Counted from the first letter of the stretch, positions 1-8,692 are shown. The stretch is 64,000 bases of DNA from Alphaproteobacteria bacterium (GCA_030054175.1 JASGCM010000018.1:1-64000); one strand, 5' to 3'. The notes: generated by a model from the letters alone, not told the origin. Program-made: numbers and translations.

Positions 1-344
1 AGACCGAGGTCTCAACTTAAACCAATTGGCCTCCACGAAACCCGGGGCGATTCACCAAACGCATCCCCGGCTTGCCAGATGTCCCCACTGTGCGCGAATT
101 GGGTCTCCCTGGGTTGGAGCTTGAGGGTTGGAACGGACTGTTCGCCCCAGCAAAAACCCCGCGTGATATTGTGGATCGCTTGCAACGCGAGGCCGCTGCG
201 GCAGTCAAGCACCCTGAGGTTGCACGACGCCTGGCCGAGTCGGGTGCCGAGGCCGTCGGCTCGAATGGTGCCGCACAAGAGGACATGTTGCGCCGTCAGA
301 TGGATCAATTCCGACCGGTCATCCGTGAGATGAAAATCGACTGA
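1..344 (+). pseudogene. Bug/TctC family periplasmic binding protein, C-terminal part, apparently frameshifted
   Basis: Only the C-terminal third lies in the window. The frame that ends at 342-344 carries the Bug hallmark LPDVPTVRELG, then GWNGLFAPAKTP and a helical tail of the tripartite tricarboxylate receptor family, which binds small carboxylates in the periplasm. Read upstream, this frame meets a stop at 18-20. The preceding segment, QLKPIGLHETRG, which fits the family, lies in the first frame. Adding one base in the G run near 43-47 joins the two into a continuous Bug-like sequence. I therefore infer a single-base deletion, either real decay or a sequence error. No tctA or tctB transporter genes are nearby, which is normal for orphan Bug proteins of Burkholderiales. 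Confidence 0.6.
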
Positions 345-350
345 CTCGGC

Positions 351-1223
351 TTATTTTTTCAGCCACCAGATCGGGAACTGGGTACAGTCGGCTGGCCCCA
401 AACCCTGGTCGATGGCTCGCTCCAAATTCACCAAAGTGGTTTGGGTCAGCGGCATGGGGCACCCATTCTTGGCGCCCTGCTCGACCATGGTGCACACATC
501 CTTGCGCATGGTGGCCAAGTCCACAGTGACGGTCGCCTGCGGCGTGCCGGCCAGGGCGTCAGCGATCATGCCACCACGCACTTTAAGCATATTGGGGCCG
601 CCCGATGACTCGGTCAGCACATCGACCAATTCCTTCGGATCAATCTCCAGGCTACGCACCAGCGATAAGGCCTCGCCAAGCGTCTGCCAGTAGACCATCA
701 GCGGCAGATTCACGCACAACTTCATGCGTGCGCCATTGCCGTGCGCCCCCACCAGCACCACCTTGCGGCACATTTGGTCCAGCAGACTGCGGGCTTGTGA
801 GACCACAGCTGCATCACCGCCGACAAAACCGATCAGCTTGCCCTCTTTGGCCGGGCCAATGCTGCCGCTGACGGGGCATTCAAGGTACCGGGCACCAGCC
901 AGTTGAGCGACTTGGGCCATTTTCTCCTGAAACTCCGGCGCCACAGTGCTCGACTCGATCAGCACGGCTCGGGGTTGCGACAGCAAGCCCTGGGGCCCGC
1001 AATACACCTGTTCGACGGCAGCGGCATCGGTCAGCAGATTCACCACCACATCACAATCCCGAGCCAGATCAGCGGGATGAACCGCCAGTTTGGCGCCACT
1101 TGCCACCACCGCCTGGGCACGTGATGCATTGCGGTTCCACACCCAGACCTCATGATCCAGGCCCAACATCCTTTGGGCCACGGCCTGCCCCATTTTGCCC
1201 ATACCGACGATACCGACTTTCAT
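351..1223 (-). CDS. 3-hydroxyisobutyrate dehydrogenase-family NAD(P)-dependent oxidoreductase
   Basis: A 290-residue member of the beta-hydroxyacid dehydrogenase family (3-hydroxyisobutyrate, tartronate semialdehyde and related enzymes). These cytoplasmic enzymes oxidise a beta-hydroxy acid or reduce the semialdehyde. The N-terminal Rossmann motif is G7-x-G9-x-x-G12. The substrate loop CPVSGSIGPAKEGKL lies near 116-129, and the catalytic lysine is K168 in GNGARMKLCVN. I chose the ATG at 1223 because AGGAG lies seven bases upstream; a TTG at 1241 would overlap the stop of the upstream Bug gene. It is probably co-transcribed with the Bug and MFS genes. The exact substrate cannot be told from sequence. 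Confidence 0.85.
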   Translation of the reverse strand: MKVGIVGMGKMGQAVAQRMLGLDHEVWVWNRNASRAQAVVASGAKLAVHPADLARDCDVVVNLLTDAAAVEQVYCGPQGLLSQPRAVLIESSTVAPEFQEKMAQVAQLAGARYLECPVSGSIGPAKEGKLIGFVGGDAAVVSQARSLLDQMCRKVVLVGAHGNGARMKLCVNLPLMVYWQTLGEALSLVRSLEIDPKELVDVLTESSGGPNMLKVRGGMIADALAGTPQATVTVDLATMRKDVCTMVEQGAKNGCPMPLTQTTLVNLERAIDQGLGPADCTQFPIWWLKK

Positions 1224-1237
1224 CTGTGTACTCCTGT

Positions 1238-2206
1238 TCAATCGACGGTGGCCCCCGAGGCCTTCACCACCATGGTCCAGCGCTCGATCTCGGCCTTGAA
1301 AAACGCCTGTGCTTCGGATGGGGTGTTGGTCACCACATCAAAGCCCAAGCCATTGAAGCGTTGTGTCATATCGGGGGCGTTCAAACCCTTGGCAATGTCC
1401 GCATGCAATTTGCGAATGATTTCGGGAGGCGTTCCTTTGGGCGCGGCAACGGCCTGCCAAGAGGTCACGTCAAAGTCCTTCATGCCGCTTTCGATCAGTG
1501 TAGGGACATCGGGCAATTGCGGCATGCGTTGGCGCGAGGTCACACCCAGGGCCTTCATTCGGCCGGCCTTGATGTAGGGCACGACGGTGCCGAAGTTCTG
1601 AAACGAGGCCTCGATGTTTCCAGCCATGATATCGGTTTGAGCCGCTGACCCACCCCGATAAGGGATGTGAACCCCAAACGTCTGGGTCTGCAACTTGAAC
1701 ATCTCTGCAGAAAGGTGGTCGCTGGAGCCCGAACCCGAAGAGCCATACGAGACCTTGCCGGGGTTCTTGCGAGCGAAGTCGATGAATTCTTTCAAGTTGT
1801 TGGCCGGAAAGTTGGGCGGCACGATCAACACATTGGGGGTGCGTACAGCGACGCTGATCGCATCAAAATCGCGCATCACATCGTACTTGGGGTTTTTGTA
1901 CAAACCCATGTTGATGGCAAAAGTGCCTATGGATCCCACCAACAGGGTGTAGCCATCGTTGGGCGATTTGGCCAAAGCTTCGGCCGCAATGGAACCGTTG
2001 GCTCCTGGACGGTTTTCCACCACGGTGGTGTATCCGGCCTCATTGAGTTTTTGAGAAATCGCGCGCGCCACGATGTCACTGGTGCCGCCTGCGACAAAAG
2101 GCACCATGATCTTGACCGGCTTGGAAGGATAGGCTTGCGCCCACACTTGGCCCAGACTCAATGCCCCGACCCACAGCATCCAGATCATCCGCCGCTTATT
2201 GTTCAA
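1238..2206 (-). CDS. Bug/TctC family tripartite tricarboxylate transporter receptor
   Basis: A 322-residue periplasmic solute-binding protein with a Sec signal peptide ending at about residue 24 (VWAQ-AYPSKPV). Family motifs are present: VPFVAGGTSDIVAR near the N-terminus, VENRPGANGSIAAEALAK, the IPYRGG segment and LPDVPTLIESG. Bug proteins bind carboxylates or aromatic acids, and most are orphans without membrane partners. The start is a TTG with AAAGGAG seven bases upstream, and no better ATG exists. It is the middle gene of a leftward run: MFS carrier upstream, dehydrogenase downstream with a 14-base gap. The ligand is unknown; by context it may be the acid handled by the dehydrogenase. 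Confidence 0.88.
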   Translation of the reverse strand: MNNKRRMIWMLWVGALSLGQVWAQAYPSKPVKIMVPFVAGGTSDIVARAISQKLNEAGYTTVVENRPGANGSIAAEALAKSPNDGYTLLVGSIGTFAINMGLYKNPKYDVMRDFDAISVAVRTPNVLIVPPNFPANNLKEFIDFARKNPGKVSYGSSGSGSSDHLSAEMFKLQTQTFGVHIPYRGGSAAQTDIMAGNIEASFQNFGTVVPYIKAGRMKALGVTSRQRMPQLPDVPTLIESGMKDFDVTSWQAVAAPKGTPPEIIRKLHADIAKGLNAPDMTQRFNGLGFDVVTNTPSEAQAFFKAEIERWTMVVKASGATVD

Positions 2207-2248
2207 GTCTGTCTCCTTTTCAATTTCAGTCAGTTTATCGGCAAAGAT

Positions 2249-3499
2249 TCAGGGATCGGCTCGGGATAACTCGGGTTTGATGGCCAGCCAAAAAGCCACC
2301 GAACCCAAAGCTGCGACGAATGCCAAAACGCTAAAACCCCAGCGGTAGTCGCCGGTCAGATCGGCCAAAATTCCAGCCACCATGGGGCCGGCCACCTGCC
2401 CAATGGCAATGATCGCTGCCGACAAGCCCATGATCATCCCAATCGAATTGCGTCCGAAATAATCGGCTCGGATGGCTTGCATCAAAGGCCCGCGCAAGCC
2501 CCAGGCCACGCCATGAAAAGCCGAGAAAGCCAACAGCCAAGCCACAGAAGGGGCGAAAGTCAGCATGAGCAACCCCAGGGCATGCGAGAGCATACAGACT
2601 GCTGCGATTTTGCGCTTCGAGAACTTGTCCCCAAGCCAGGCACCCAGCATCACGCCGACCAATTGCCCCAAAGTCATCAACATGATGATGAAACCAGCTT
2701 GAGCCACGGTGTAGCCCAGCCCTTCCTTCATGTGGCTGATGGCATGTACGTTCACCGCCGTGACCACCACCAAGGCCATGCCGTGGCCGGCAGCCAGATA
2801 CCAAAATGCCCTGGTTTGCAAAGCTTGACGTGCTGTGAATTCACGGGCCGGGGTGGTTTGGATGTGTCGAGTGGAGTCGTGCATGCCCGCCTCGACCCAA
2901 GGCTTTTCGTCCCCATCCATCTGCAATCCCAAGTCTTGCGGACGCCGCACCATCACCCGCGACAATGGGATGCCGATCAAAATGGCCGCCAGCCCTGAAG
3001 ACAAAGCCGCTGTGCGCCAACCCCAGGTTTGCATCACCCAGGCCACCAAGGGAACGGCCAAACCGCCCAAAGCCAAGCCGGAACTCATGATCGCCAAGGC
3101 ACGCGCGCGATGACGCTCGAACCATTGCACCAAGGCCACCGAAAGCGGAAAGTAACCGCAGAAACTGGTGCCGATGGCCATGATGATCGCACAGGCGTAG
3201 AACCCGGCCAAAGAGTCGATTTGGCTCAGCCCGCACAAGCCCAGTCCCATGATGACCACCCCAAAGCGAATCATCACCGGGCTGCCAAATCGATCCACCA
3301 CCCAACCCAACAGCGGGCCTATGATGGCCGCTTCTACCGATTGCAAAGCGGCAGCCGCCGACAAGGCGGTTTTGCTCCAACCCATCTCGTCGCTCAGGGT
3401 TGCGATGTACAAGCCGAAGGACTGCAAGACCAAGGCAGCCAGCAAAAACTGGATTCCGCAGGAAGCGGCGGTCATGCGCCAGCCGTAAAAAAATTTCAC
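2249..3499 (-). CDS. MFS transporter, probable carboxylate carrier
   Basis: A major facilitator superfamily inner-membrane carrier of about 416 residues with some twelve hydrophobic segments. It begins KFFYGWRMTAAS, a pattern common in the oxalate/formate-antiporter-like and monocarboxylate-like subgroup. The cytoplasmic loop after helix 2 reads WVVDRFGSPVMIRFG, the usual D-R-G MFS motif. I prefer a GTG start at 3499 because it places that segment at the N-terminus, as in relatives, and AAGG lies about ten bases upstream. An ATG at 3553 would add 18 unconvincing residues. It is divergent from the SDR gene at 3602 and heads the leftward MFS-Bug-dehydrogenase set, so it may import the same substrate. 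Confidence 0.82.
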   Translation of the reverse strand: MKFFYGWRMTAASCGIQFLLAALVLQSFGLYIATLSDEMGWSKTALSAAAALQSVEAAIIGPLLGWVVDRFGSPVMIRFGVVIMGLGLCGLSQIDSLAGFYACAIIMAIGTSFCGYFPLSVALVQWFERHRARALAIMSSGLALGGLAVPLVAWVMQTWGWRTAALSSGLAAILIGIPLSRVMVRRPQDLGLQMDGDEKPWVEAGMHDSTRHIQTTPAREFTARQALQTRAFWYLAAGHGMALVVVTAVNVHAISHMKEGLGYTVAQAGFIIMLMTLGQLVGVMLGAWLGDKFSKRKIAAVCMLSHALGLLMLTFAPSVAWLLAFSAFHGVAWGLRGPLMQAIRADYFGRNSIGMIMGLSAAIIAIGQVAGPMVAGILADLTGDYRWGFSVLAFVAALGSVAFWLAIKPELSRADP

Positions 3500-3519
3500 T
3501 TGACAGAAGCCTTGGTCAA
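3500..3519. promoter_or_regulatory. Inverted repeat TTGAC-N9-GTCAA between divergent genes
   Basis: A short inverted repeat (TTGAC at 3500-3504 and GTCAA at 3515-3519) lies between the MFS gene and the divergent SDR gene. It is a possible regulator binding site, and TTGACA could also be a -35 element for the SDR gene, but I see no convincing -10 at standard spacing. Five-base arms are short enough to arise by chance. Confidence 0.25.
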
Positions 3520-3601
3520 AAACAGTTAGAGTGTCGCAAACAAAGCGGCGCATTCATGTGCCGCGTGCGACTTAAATGTTCATCTTATCAAGGATCGATC
3601 C

Positions 3602-4366
3602 ATGGAACTCTTTGAATTGAAGGGCCAAGTGGCCATCATCACCGGCTCATCGCGCGGCATAGGTCGAGCCATCGCTGAACGCCTGGCTGAGCACGGCGCT
3701 CACGTGGTCATCTCGTCACGCAAACTGGCCCCTTGCCAAGAGGTGGCAGACGCCATCAACGCCCGTTACGGAGACGACAGGGCCATCGCCGTGGCAGCGA
3801 ATATTTCATCCAAAGCAGAGTTACAAAATCTGGTTGATGCCGCCCGAGCGCAATGGGGCCGAATCGATGTCTTGGTTTGCAACGCAGCCTCCAACCCCTA
3901 CTATGGTCCTATGGCTGGGATCAGTGATGATCAGTTTCGCAAAATCCTGGACAACAACATCATCTCCAACCATTGGTTAATCAGCATGGTCGCTCCGGAG
4001 ATGACCGCCCGCCGCTCCGGATCGATCATCATCGTCTCATCCATTGGGGGTCTTCGTGGCTCCCCCATCATCGGCGCCTATTGCATCAGCAAGGCCGCCG
4101 ACATGCAATTGGCGCGCAATTTGTCGGTCGAGCTGGGCCCCCACCAGGTTCGGGTCAACTGCATCGCCCCGGGTCTGATCAAAACAGACTTTGCCCGGGC
4201 CTTGTGGGAGGACCAGGCGCTATTGGCAGAGCGCAATGCCAGCACCCCGTTGCGCCGCATTGGTGAGCCTGACGAGATCGCAGGCGCAGCGGTTTTTCTG
4301 GCCTCTTCAGCCAGTGCCTTCATGACCGGTCAAACCCTGGTCATTGATGGTGGTGTGACCATTTGA
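3602..4366 (+). CDS. SDR family oxidoreductase
   Basis: A classical short-chain dehydrogenase/reductase of 254 residues, the usual family length. It has the cofactor motif TGSSRGIG at 14-21, the NAAS variant of the NNAG motif near 94, a catalytic serine near 146-147 (IVSSIGG), and Y160/K164 in YCISK. The C-terminal IDGG motif closes the fold. It reduces or oxidises a hydroxyl/keto group in the cytoplasm with NAD(P)H; the substrate is not readable from sequence. AGGAT lies upstream of the ATG at suitable distance. It is divergent from the MFS-Bug-dehydrogenase run and stands alone before the small gene at 4449. Confidence 0.87.
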   Translation: MELFELKGQVAIITGSSRGIGRAIAERLAEHGAHVVISSRKLAPCQEVADAINARYGDDRAIAVAANISSKAELQNLVDAARAQWGRIDVLVCNAASNPYYGPMAGISDDQFRKILDNNIISNHWLISMVAPEMTARRSGSIIIVSSIGGLRGSPIIGAYCISKAADMQLARNLSVELGPHQVRVNCIAPGLIKTDFARALWEDQALLAERNASTPLRRIGEPDEIAGAAVFLASSASAFMTGQTLVIDGGVTI

Positions 4367-4391
4367 TTAAATTTCAAAAAAATGTGTCTGG

Positions 4392-4432
4392 CTTGTCTAC
4401 CTGGCGCGGTATTACTGCGTTATTTAGACAAG
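4392..4432. promoter_or_regulatory. Inverted repeat CTTGTCTA / TAGACAAG in leader of small gene
   Basis: Eight-base perfect arms at 4392-4399 and 4425-4432 are separated by 25 bases, just upstream of the ribosome-binding site of the 63-residue gene. It could be a two-site operator or an mRNA stem-loop. The arms are perfect, but the function is unknown. Confidence 0.4.
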
Positions 4433-4448
4433 ATTGGAGAAAACGTCC

Positions 4449-4640
4449 ATGAAACCAGATGTCGCCTTATCGTTTGACCAGCGTCCCGAAGTCGAGAAAC
4501 GCTTCCAACCCTTGACCAATGAAATCATGCAACTCAAAGCGGGTTTCAATCGTTTGCGGGCACTTATGAATCAAGAAAATGAGCAAAAACAACGACCTGT
4601 GGCTCGCATTTACAGTGGTTCTCGAGCCGTAAAAGCCTGA
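4449..4640 (+). CDS. Small hypothetical protein (63 aa)
   Basis: I do not recognise this protein. It is hydrophilic with a predicted helical middle (NEIMQLKAGFNRLRAL), no cysteines, no signal peptide and no membrane segment. The ATG at 4449 was chosen because GGAG lies about ten bases upstream; a start at 4434 would lack a ribosome-binding site. Evidence that it is expressed includes its own leader with an inverted repeat upstream and a strong intrinsic terminator two bases after its stop. It is probably a free-standing transcription unit of unknown role. Confidence 0.55.
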   Translation: MKPDVALSFDQRPEVEKRFQPLTNEIMQLKAGFNRLRALMNQENEQKQRPVARIYSGSRAVKA

Positions 4641-4641
4641 T

Positions 4642-4676
4642 CAACACGCACCATGATGGTGCGTGTTGTCGTTTTT
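4642..4676 (+). terminator. Rho-independent terminator of the small gene
   Basis: A perfect twelve-base stem (CAACACGCACCA with TGGTGCGTGTTG, three-base loop TGA) is followed by GTC and five T residues. It starts right after the stop of the 63-residue gene and lies before the convergent end of the DapA-family gene. Confidence 0.85.
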
Positions 4677-4678
4677 AC

Positions 4679-5614
4679 TCAGCCCAAGTGAAGCAATCGC
4701 TGGGTTTGTCGGCGTACCAAACGGTCGATATCGGCCAAATCTGCGGCACTCGATTTCGGTCCCGGTTTGCGCACTGCAGCCGATGAAATCACCCCACGCT
4801 GCCAAAACAAATGCTTGCGCACGGCCAAACCGACCCCGGATTGCTGTTCGTATCGGGCCAGAGGCAAATAAGCGTCAAATAAATCATGCGCTCGATCCAC
4901 ATCCCCATTGGCATGCGCATTCACCACATCCACCATCATCTCGGGATAGGCAAAGCCGGTCATGGCGCCGTCAGCCCCCCGGCTGAGCTCCTCGGGTAGA
5001 AACAACCCGCCCCCGTTACCGCACAGAACCGACACCTTTGGAACCTCACCTCGTTGCATGGCGGATTGCAGATTGGAGAGTTTGGCCAGGCCGGGGCAGT
5101 CCTCGTGTTTGAGCATCACGCACTGTGGCGATTGTTTCAGGATGCGTTGGATGACCCCTGCCGACATTTGCACCCCGGTAGCGACCGGGTGGTCTTGCAG
5201 GCACCAGGGTGTATCCGGCCCCAAGGTTTCATTGACCATGTCAAAGTAGGCCCCGATCTGGTCATCGGTGCGAACCGTGGATGGGGGTGCGATCATCACC
5301 CCCGCCGCGCCCAACTCCATGACACTGTGGCTCAGTTCCCGCATGGGAGCAAAGCCGGCGGCAGAAGCGCCCACCACCACGGGAACTTGTCCTCGAACCC
5401 GTTGCAACACTTGGCGCACGAACTGCCTTGACTCTTCGGCGGTCAGCTTGGGGGCTTCGCCCATGATGCCCAACACCGTCAGCCCGGTCACTCCTCGCTC
5501 GAGCAAAAAATCAATCATGCGGTCGGTGCTGGCCAAATCGAGTGCGCCATTGTCCTGGAAGGGCGTGATGGTGATCAAGTAAACGCCGTTGGCGTTGCGG
5601 TTGAATGCGTTCAT
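4679..5614 (-). CDS. Dihydrodipicolinate synthase/N-acetylneuraminate lyase family protein
   Basis: A 311-residue class I aldolase-type TIM barrel of the DapA/NanA superfamily. The Schiff-base lysine is K169 (MLKHED), and GIMGEAPKLT at 49-58 replaces the usual GTTGE loop. The tyrosine that shuttles protons in true DapA enzymes (YNxP) is not there: the segment reads LQDHP at 139-143. It is therefore unlikely to be the lysine-pathway enzyme and more likely a catabolic lyase or dehydratase acting on a 2-keto acid. The start is uncertain: ATG at 5614 has no clear ribosome-binding site, and GTG/TTG codons lie just upstream (5623, 5626). It is transcribed alone, convergent with the small gene. Confidence 0.8.
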   Translation of the reverse strand: MNAFNRNANGVYLITITPFQDNGALDLASTDRMIDFLLERGVTGLTVLGIMGEAPKLTAEESRQFVRQVLQRVRGQVPVVVGASAAGFAPMRELSHSVMELGAAGVMIAPPSTVRTDDQIGAYFDMVNETLGPDTPWCLQDHPVATGVQMSAGVIQRILKQSPQCVMLKHEDCPGLAKLSNLQSAMQRGEVPKVSVLCGNGGGLFLPEELSRGADGAMTGFAYPEMMVDVVNAHANGDVDRAHDLFDAYLPLARYEQQSGVGLAVRKHLFWQRGVISSAAVRKPGPKSSAADLADIDRLVRRQTQRLLHLG

Positions 5615-5804
5615 GAGGGACACCAAAGAATGACGAATCCATAGGATACACCGCCCCGTCTCAGGGCAAACCCAGCGCAGAAAGACCCGCCAGTCCCATC
5701 AGGGACTTTGCTCTCGCCGCAAGGTGCATTAGACTGAGCACTTGATCAACATCGATCGGGCGATGCATTACCGCCACGGTCTAGAGTGAAAGGATTCATT
5801 CGCC

Positions 5805-6695
5805 ATGAGCGACTACAAATTACTGAGCGACCGTGTTCCCTATGTCCCCTTCCCGCAACGTCCCGTGCTCAAAGCACCGGCTGGCAAACGAATGCTGGTT
5901 TGGGTGATCGTCAATGTGGAACATTGGTCGATTGAACGCGCCATGCCACGCACCGTGCTGCCCCCACCGATGGGACAAAACCTGTTGCCCGATCTGGCCA
6001 ACTGGTCTTGGCACGAATACGGGATGCGCTCGGGTTTTTGGCGTTTATATGAGGCCCTGAAACAACGTGGCATCACCCCCACACTGGCCACCAACGGCAT
6101 CGTTTGTGAAACCTACCCCCAAGTGGCCGAAGCAGCCTTGAAAGAAGGCTGGGAATTCATGGGACATGGTTGGGTTCAAGGCCCTTCGCACAAGGTTGAC
6201 AACCAGGCTGAAGCCATTGCCAAGACGGTGGAGGCGATCCGTAAATTCTCCGGTAAGGCCCCGCGTGGCTGGGAATGTCCTGGACTGACCGAAACCGATG
6301 AAACCATCGATCTGCTCAGCGCCGCCGGTGTCGACTACGTGGCAGATTGGGTCATCGACGATCAACCGACTTGGATTCAAGGCACGCCACGCCCCATGCT
6401 TTCGGTGCCCTACACCGTCGAGATCAACGACATCCCGCTGATGGCCATTCAGCACCATCGAAGCGACGAGATGTACCACCGTGGCGTATTGCAACTCGAA
6501 CGCCTGTGGCAAGAAAGCGCGACCAACCCGCGCGTCATGGCCATCAGCGTACACCCCTACATCACCGGCGTGCCGCATCGAATTGCAGCCTTCGAGAAGC
6601 TGCTCGATCATGTGTTGGCCAAAGCCGAAGTGACTGTCATGCCCGGTGTGGAAATCGCCGATTGGTACTGCGCGCAAGTCCCACCCCAACGCTGA
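5805..6695 (+). CDS. Polysaccharide deacetylase (NodB-fold) family protein, PuuE/allantoinase-like
   Basis: A 296-residue carbohydrate esterase 4-type protein without a signal peptide. It resembles the cytoplasmic PuuE group, which acts on cyclic amides such as allantoin rather than on polysaccharide. Recognisable segments are the N-terminal PFPQRP, VNVEHWSIE, the WHEYG segment with its conserved histidine, the MGHGW metal-site segment near 121-125, GWECPGLTETDET, and the late SVHPYITG histidine. AAAGGA lies about a dozen bases before the ATG. It is convergent with the TetR gene (six bases apart). With the neighbouring 2,6-dihydroxypyridine-hydroxylase-like flavoprotein, a role in opening an N-heterocycle or cleaving an amide is plausible but inferred. 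Confidence 0.8.
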   Translation: MSDYKLLSDRVPYVPFPQRPVLKAPAGKRMLVWVIVNVEHWSIERAMPRTVLPPPMGQNLLPDLANWSWHEYGMRSGFWRLYEALKQRGITPTLATNGIVCETYPQVAEAALKEGWEFMGHGWVQGPSHKVDNQAEAIAKTVEAIRKFSGKAPRGWECPGLTETDETIDLLSAAGVDYVADWVIDDQPTWIQGTPRPMLSVPYTVEINDIPLMAIQHHRSDEMYHRGVLQLERLWQESATNPRVMAISVHPYITGVPHRIAAFEKLLDHVLAKAEVTVMPGVEIADWYCAQVPPQR

Positions 6696-6701
6696 AGCGG
6701 A

Positions 6702-7391
6702 TCAGGCTGATTTGGATTGCGCGGCCTTGGCCTCTTGAGCGACGATGATCGGGTACTGCACCTGGGCACCGGCCAAAAAGAGGTCCACGGCGTCAGCGGT
6801 GCGATCCTCAAAGGCTGTCCCGGAAAGCTTAGAACCAAAGATATGCTGACGAACGGCCCAGTAAAACATGCTGCCGTGCAGGTTCCACACCAACTCGACC
6901 TCTCGGCCGGAAATGGTGGGGGCCTCTTTCAGCACACGGGATGGGACGAAGGCGGCGCGAAATTCCTCGCACATGCCCAAGAGCAGCTTTTTTCGAACCA
7001 CAGTCAGGTAGTTGCGATTGAAGCCCATGTCGGCCAAGCCGGCGTACATGTAGATGCGGATCCACTCGGGCCGGTAAGTGGCCTTGGCGTACAACACGTA
7101 AAACTGCAACAAGCGCTCACGCAAATCGATGCTGCGGTCGTGCAACAACTTCTCCCAACTCGGGTCCCAACGGCGCATGAAGACCGCGTCAAAGACCGCC
7201 TGGATCAATTCCTGCTTGCTTGGGAAATAGCGGTACAGCAAAGGTTGCGAAACACCGATGCGCCGAGTCAGCTCGCGGGTTTGGACACCGAACCCGGCTT
7301 CGGCGAAGTAAGCGATGGCCGCATCGAGAATTTGTTGTCTGCGGGTGGCTGGATCCAAGCGCACCCCGGTTTTGGAGTTGGATTTATTCAC
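6702..7391 (-). CDS. TetR/AcrR family transcriptional regulator
   Basis: A 229-residue one-component repressor. The N-terminal helix-turn-helix is clear (RRQQILDAAIAYFAEAGF, then RELTRRIGVSQPLLYRYF and SKQELIQAVF, about residues 17-65). The rest is a helical ligand-binding domain. The start is GTG at 7391 with no clear ribosome-binding site; other GTG codons lie a few residues in. It is divergent from the flavoprotein gene at 7409 with only 17 bases between the two starts, so their promoters must overlap coding sequence. That arrangement suggests it controls the flavoprotein. Confidence 0.88.
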   Translation of the reverse strand: MNKSNSKTGVRLDPATRRQQILDAAIAYFAEAGFGVQTRELTRRIGVSQPLLYRYFPSKQELIQAVFDAVFMRRWDPSWEKLLHDRSIDLRERLLQFYVLYAKATYRPEWIRIYMYAGLADMGFNRNYLTVVRKKLLLGMCEEFRAAFVPSRVLKEAPTISGREVELVWNLHGSMFYWAVRQHIFGSKLSGTAFEDRTADAVDLFLAGAQVQYPIIVAQEAKAAQSKSA

Positions 7392-7408
7392 ATTTTGGAT
7401 TTTAGATC

Positions 7409-8632
7409 ATGAAAACGAAACAAAAAAAAGCCTTGGTCATAGGTGGTTCCATGGCTGGACTGTTTGCCGGTAATCTGCTTTTCCGGGCTGACTGGGATGT
7501 GACCATTCTGGAAAAGTCGTCCGTCCCTCTGGTCAGTCGAGGCACCGGCATCGCGACCCACCCCGGATTGATCAAGGCCCTGGATGCGGCAGGCGCTCGC
7601 TTAGGGCAGCAATCCCTGGGGATCGACACCGACCGTCGTTTTTTCAACACGATGGACGGGGAAATTTTGGCCGAAATGGTGGTGCCACAACAAATGACGA
7701 CGTGGGCCCGGCTGCTCAATGTGCTGGTGCAAGCCTTCCCGGCAGCGCAATACCACTTGGGTCAAAACGTGACACAGGTCTGGGATGGCGACAACCAGCA
7801 ACCGGCTCGTGTCCATTTGTCCGACGGGCGTGTCCTAGAAGCCGATTTGGTGGTTGCCGCCGACGGCAACCGCTCGGACGTTCGCCGCAAATTGTTTCAG
7901 CACCCACCCCTGAGGTACTCGGGCTATGTCGCATGGCGTGCGCTGACCCCGCGCGATCAGCTCAGTCCTGCCGCACAAGAGTTCATCCGCGACGGCTTTG
8001 GCTTTCAACAAGTGCCTGGTGACCAGATGGTGGGCTACGCCGTACTCAGCCCCGAAGATGGCCAAGTGGGGGTCAATATCGTATGGTACCGCCGTACCGA
8101 TCCTGAGCAGTTGCGCGATATCCTGACCGACGCCAAAGGCGTTCATCACCCCGAGGGCATCCCTCCGCATCTGTTGCGACCCGATGTGGTTCAATGGGCA
8201 CGAACGGAAGCCCGTCGCATGTTGCACCCGGCGTGGGCCGAGGTGGTGGAGAAGTCGCGCGAGGTGCTGGTTCAATCGATCAACGACGGCTGGTGCGACC
8301 GCATGGCGCTTCAACGAGTGGCGCTGATCGGCGATTCTGCGTTTGTCGCTCGACCCCATGTAGGCCAAGGTGTGGTCAAAGCCGCTGGTGATGCCTTGGC
8401 CATGGTGGAATGTTTGTCTAAAGATGGCTTGAAAGTGCCTCAGGCGCTGAACGAATTTTCAGACTTGCGCGTGCCGGTCGGCCATTTGGCGGTGAAAATG
8501 GCGCAACAAATGGGTGCAGTCATCGCGCCACCCAATGCTGAAATGGCCGAGTGGGTTCAATACTTCACCGACCCGATCAATCTGATCCGGGAAACCGCAG
8601 TCGAAATCCCAGGCGTCGCTCATCTGGTTTGA
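7409..8632 (+). CDS. FAD-dependent monooxygenase, 2,6-dihydroxypyridine 3-hydroxylase-like
   Basis: A class A flavoprotein hydroxylase of 407 residues. The N-terminal dinucleotide motif is GGSMAG (residues 12-17). The AADGNRSDVR segment matches the DG motif, and GDSAFVARPHVGQG is the second FAD motif in the form typical of 2,6-dihydroxypyridine 3-hydroxylase relatives. Such enzymes use NAD(P)H and O2 to hydroxylate an electron-rich ring. It is divergent from the TetR gene and followed by a hairpin. With the molybdenum hydroxylase and the PuuE-like protein nearby, a pyridine-type substrate is a reasonable guess, but hydroxybenzoate-type substrates cannot be excluded. Confidence 0.83.
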   Translation: MKTKQKKALVIGGSMAGLFAGNLLFRADWDVTILEKSSVPLVSRGTGIATHPGLIKALDAAGARLGQQSLGIDTDRRFFNTMDGEILAEMVVPQQMTTWARLLNVLVQAFPAAQYHLGQNVTQVWDGDNQQPARVHLSDGRVLEADLVVAADGNRSDVRRKLFQHPPLRYSGYVAWRALTPRDQLSPAAQEFIRDGFGFQQVPGDQMVGYAVLSPEDGQVGVNIVWYRRTDPEQLRDILTDAKGVHHPEGIPPHLLRPDVVQWARTEARRMLHPAWAEVVEKSREVLVQSINDGWCDRMALQRVALIGDSAFVARPHVGQGVVKAAGDALAMVECLSKDGLKVPQALNEFSDLRVPVGHLAVKMAQQMGAVIAPPNAEMAEWVQYFTDPINLIRETAVEIPGVAHLV

Positions 8633-8652
8633 TCCCGCCCCCCAGAGAGCCC

Positions 8653-8677
8653 CCTAAGCCCGAAGATCGGGCTTAGG
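8653..8677. terminator. Hairpin between convergent genes
   Basis: A perfect eleven-base stem (CCTAAGCCCGA / TCGGGCTTAGG, loop AGA) lies between the ends of the flavoprotein gene and the convergent molybdenum hydroxylase gene. No T run follows on either strand, so it may act as a weak terminator or as an mRNA-stabilising 3' end for both. Confidence 0.55.
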
Positions 8678-8692
8678 AGAAATCGGTCGAAA

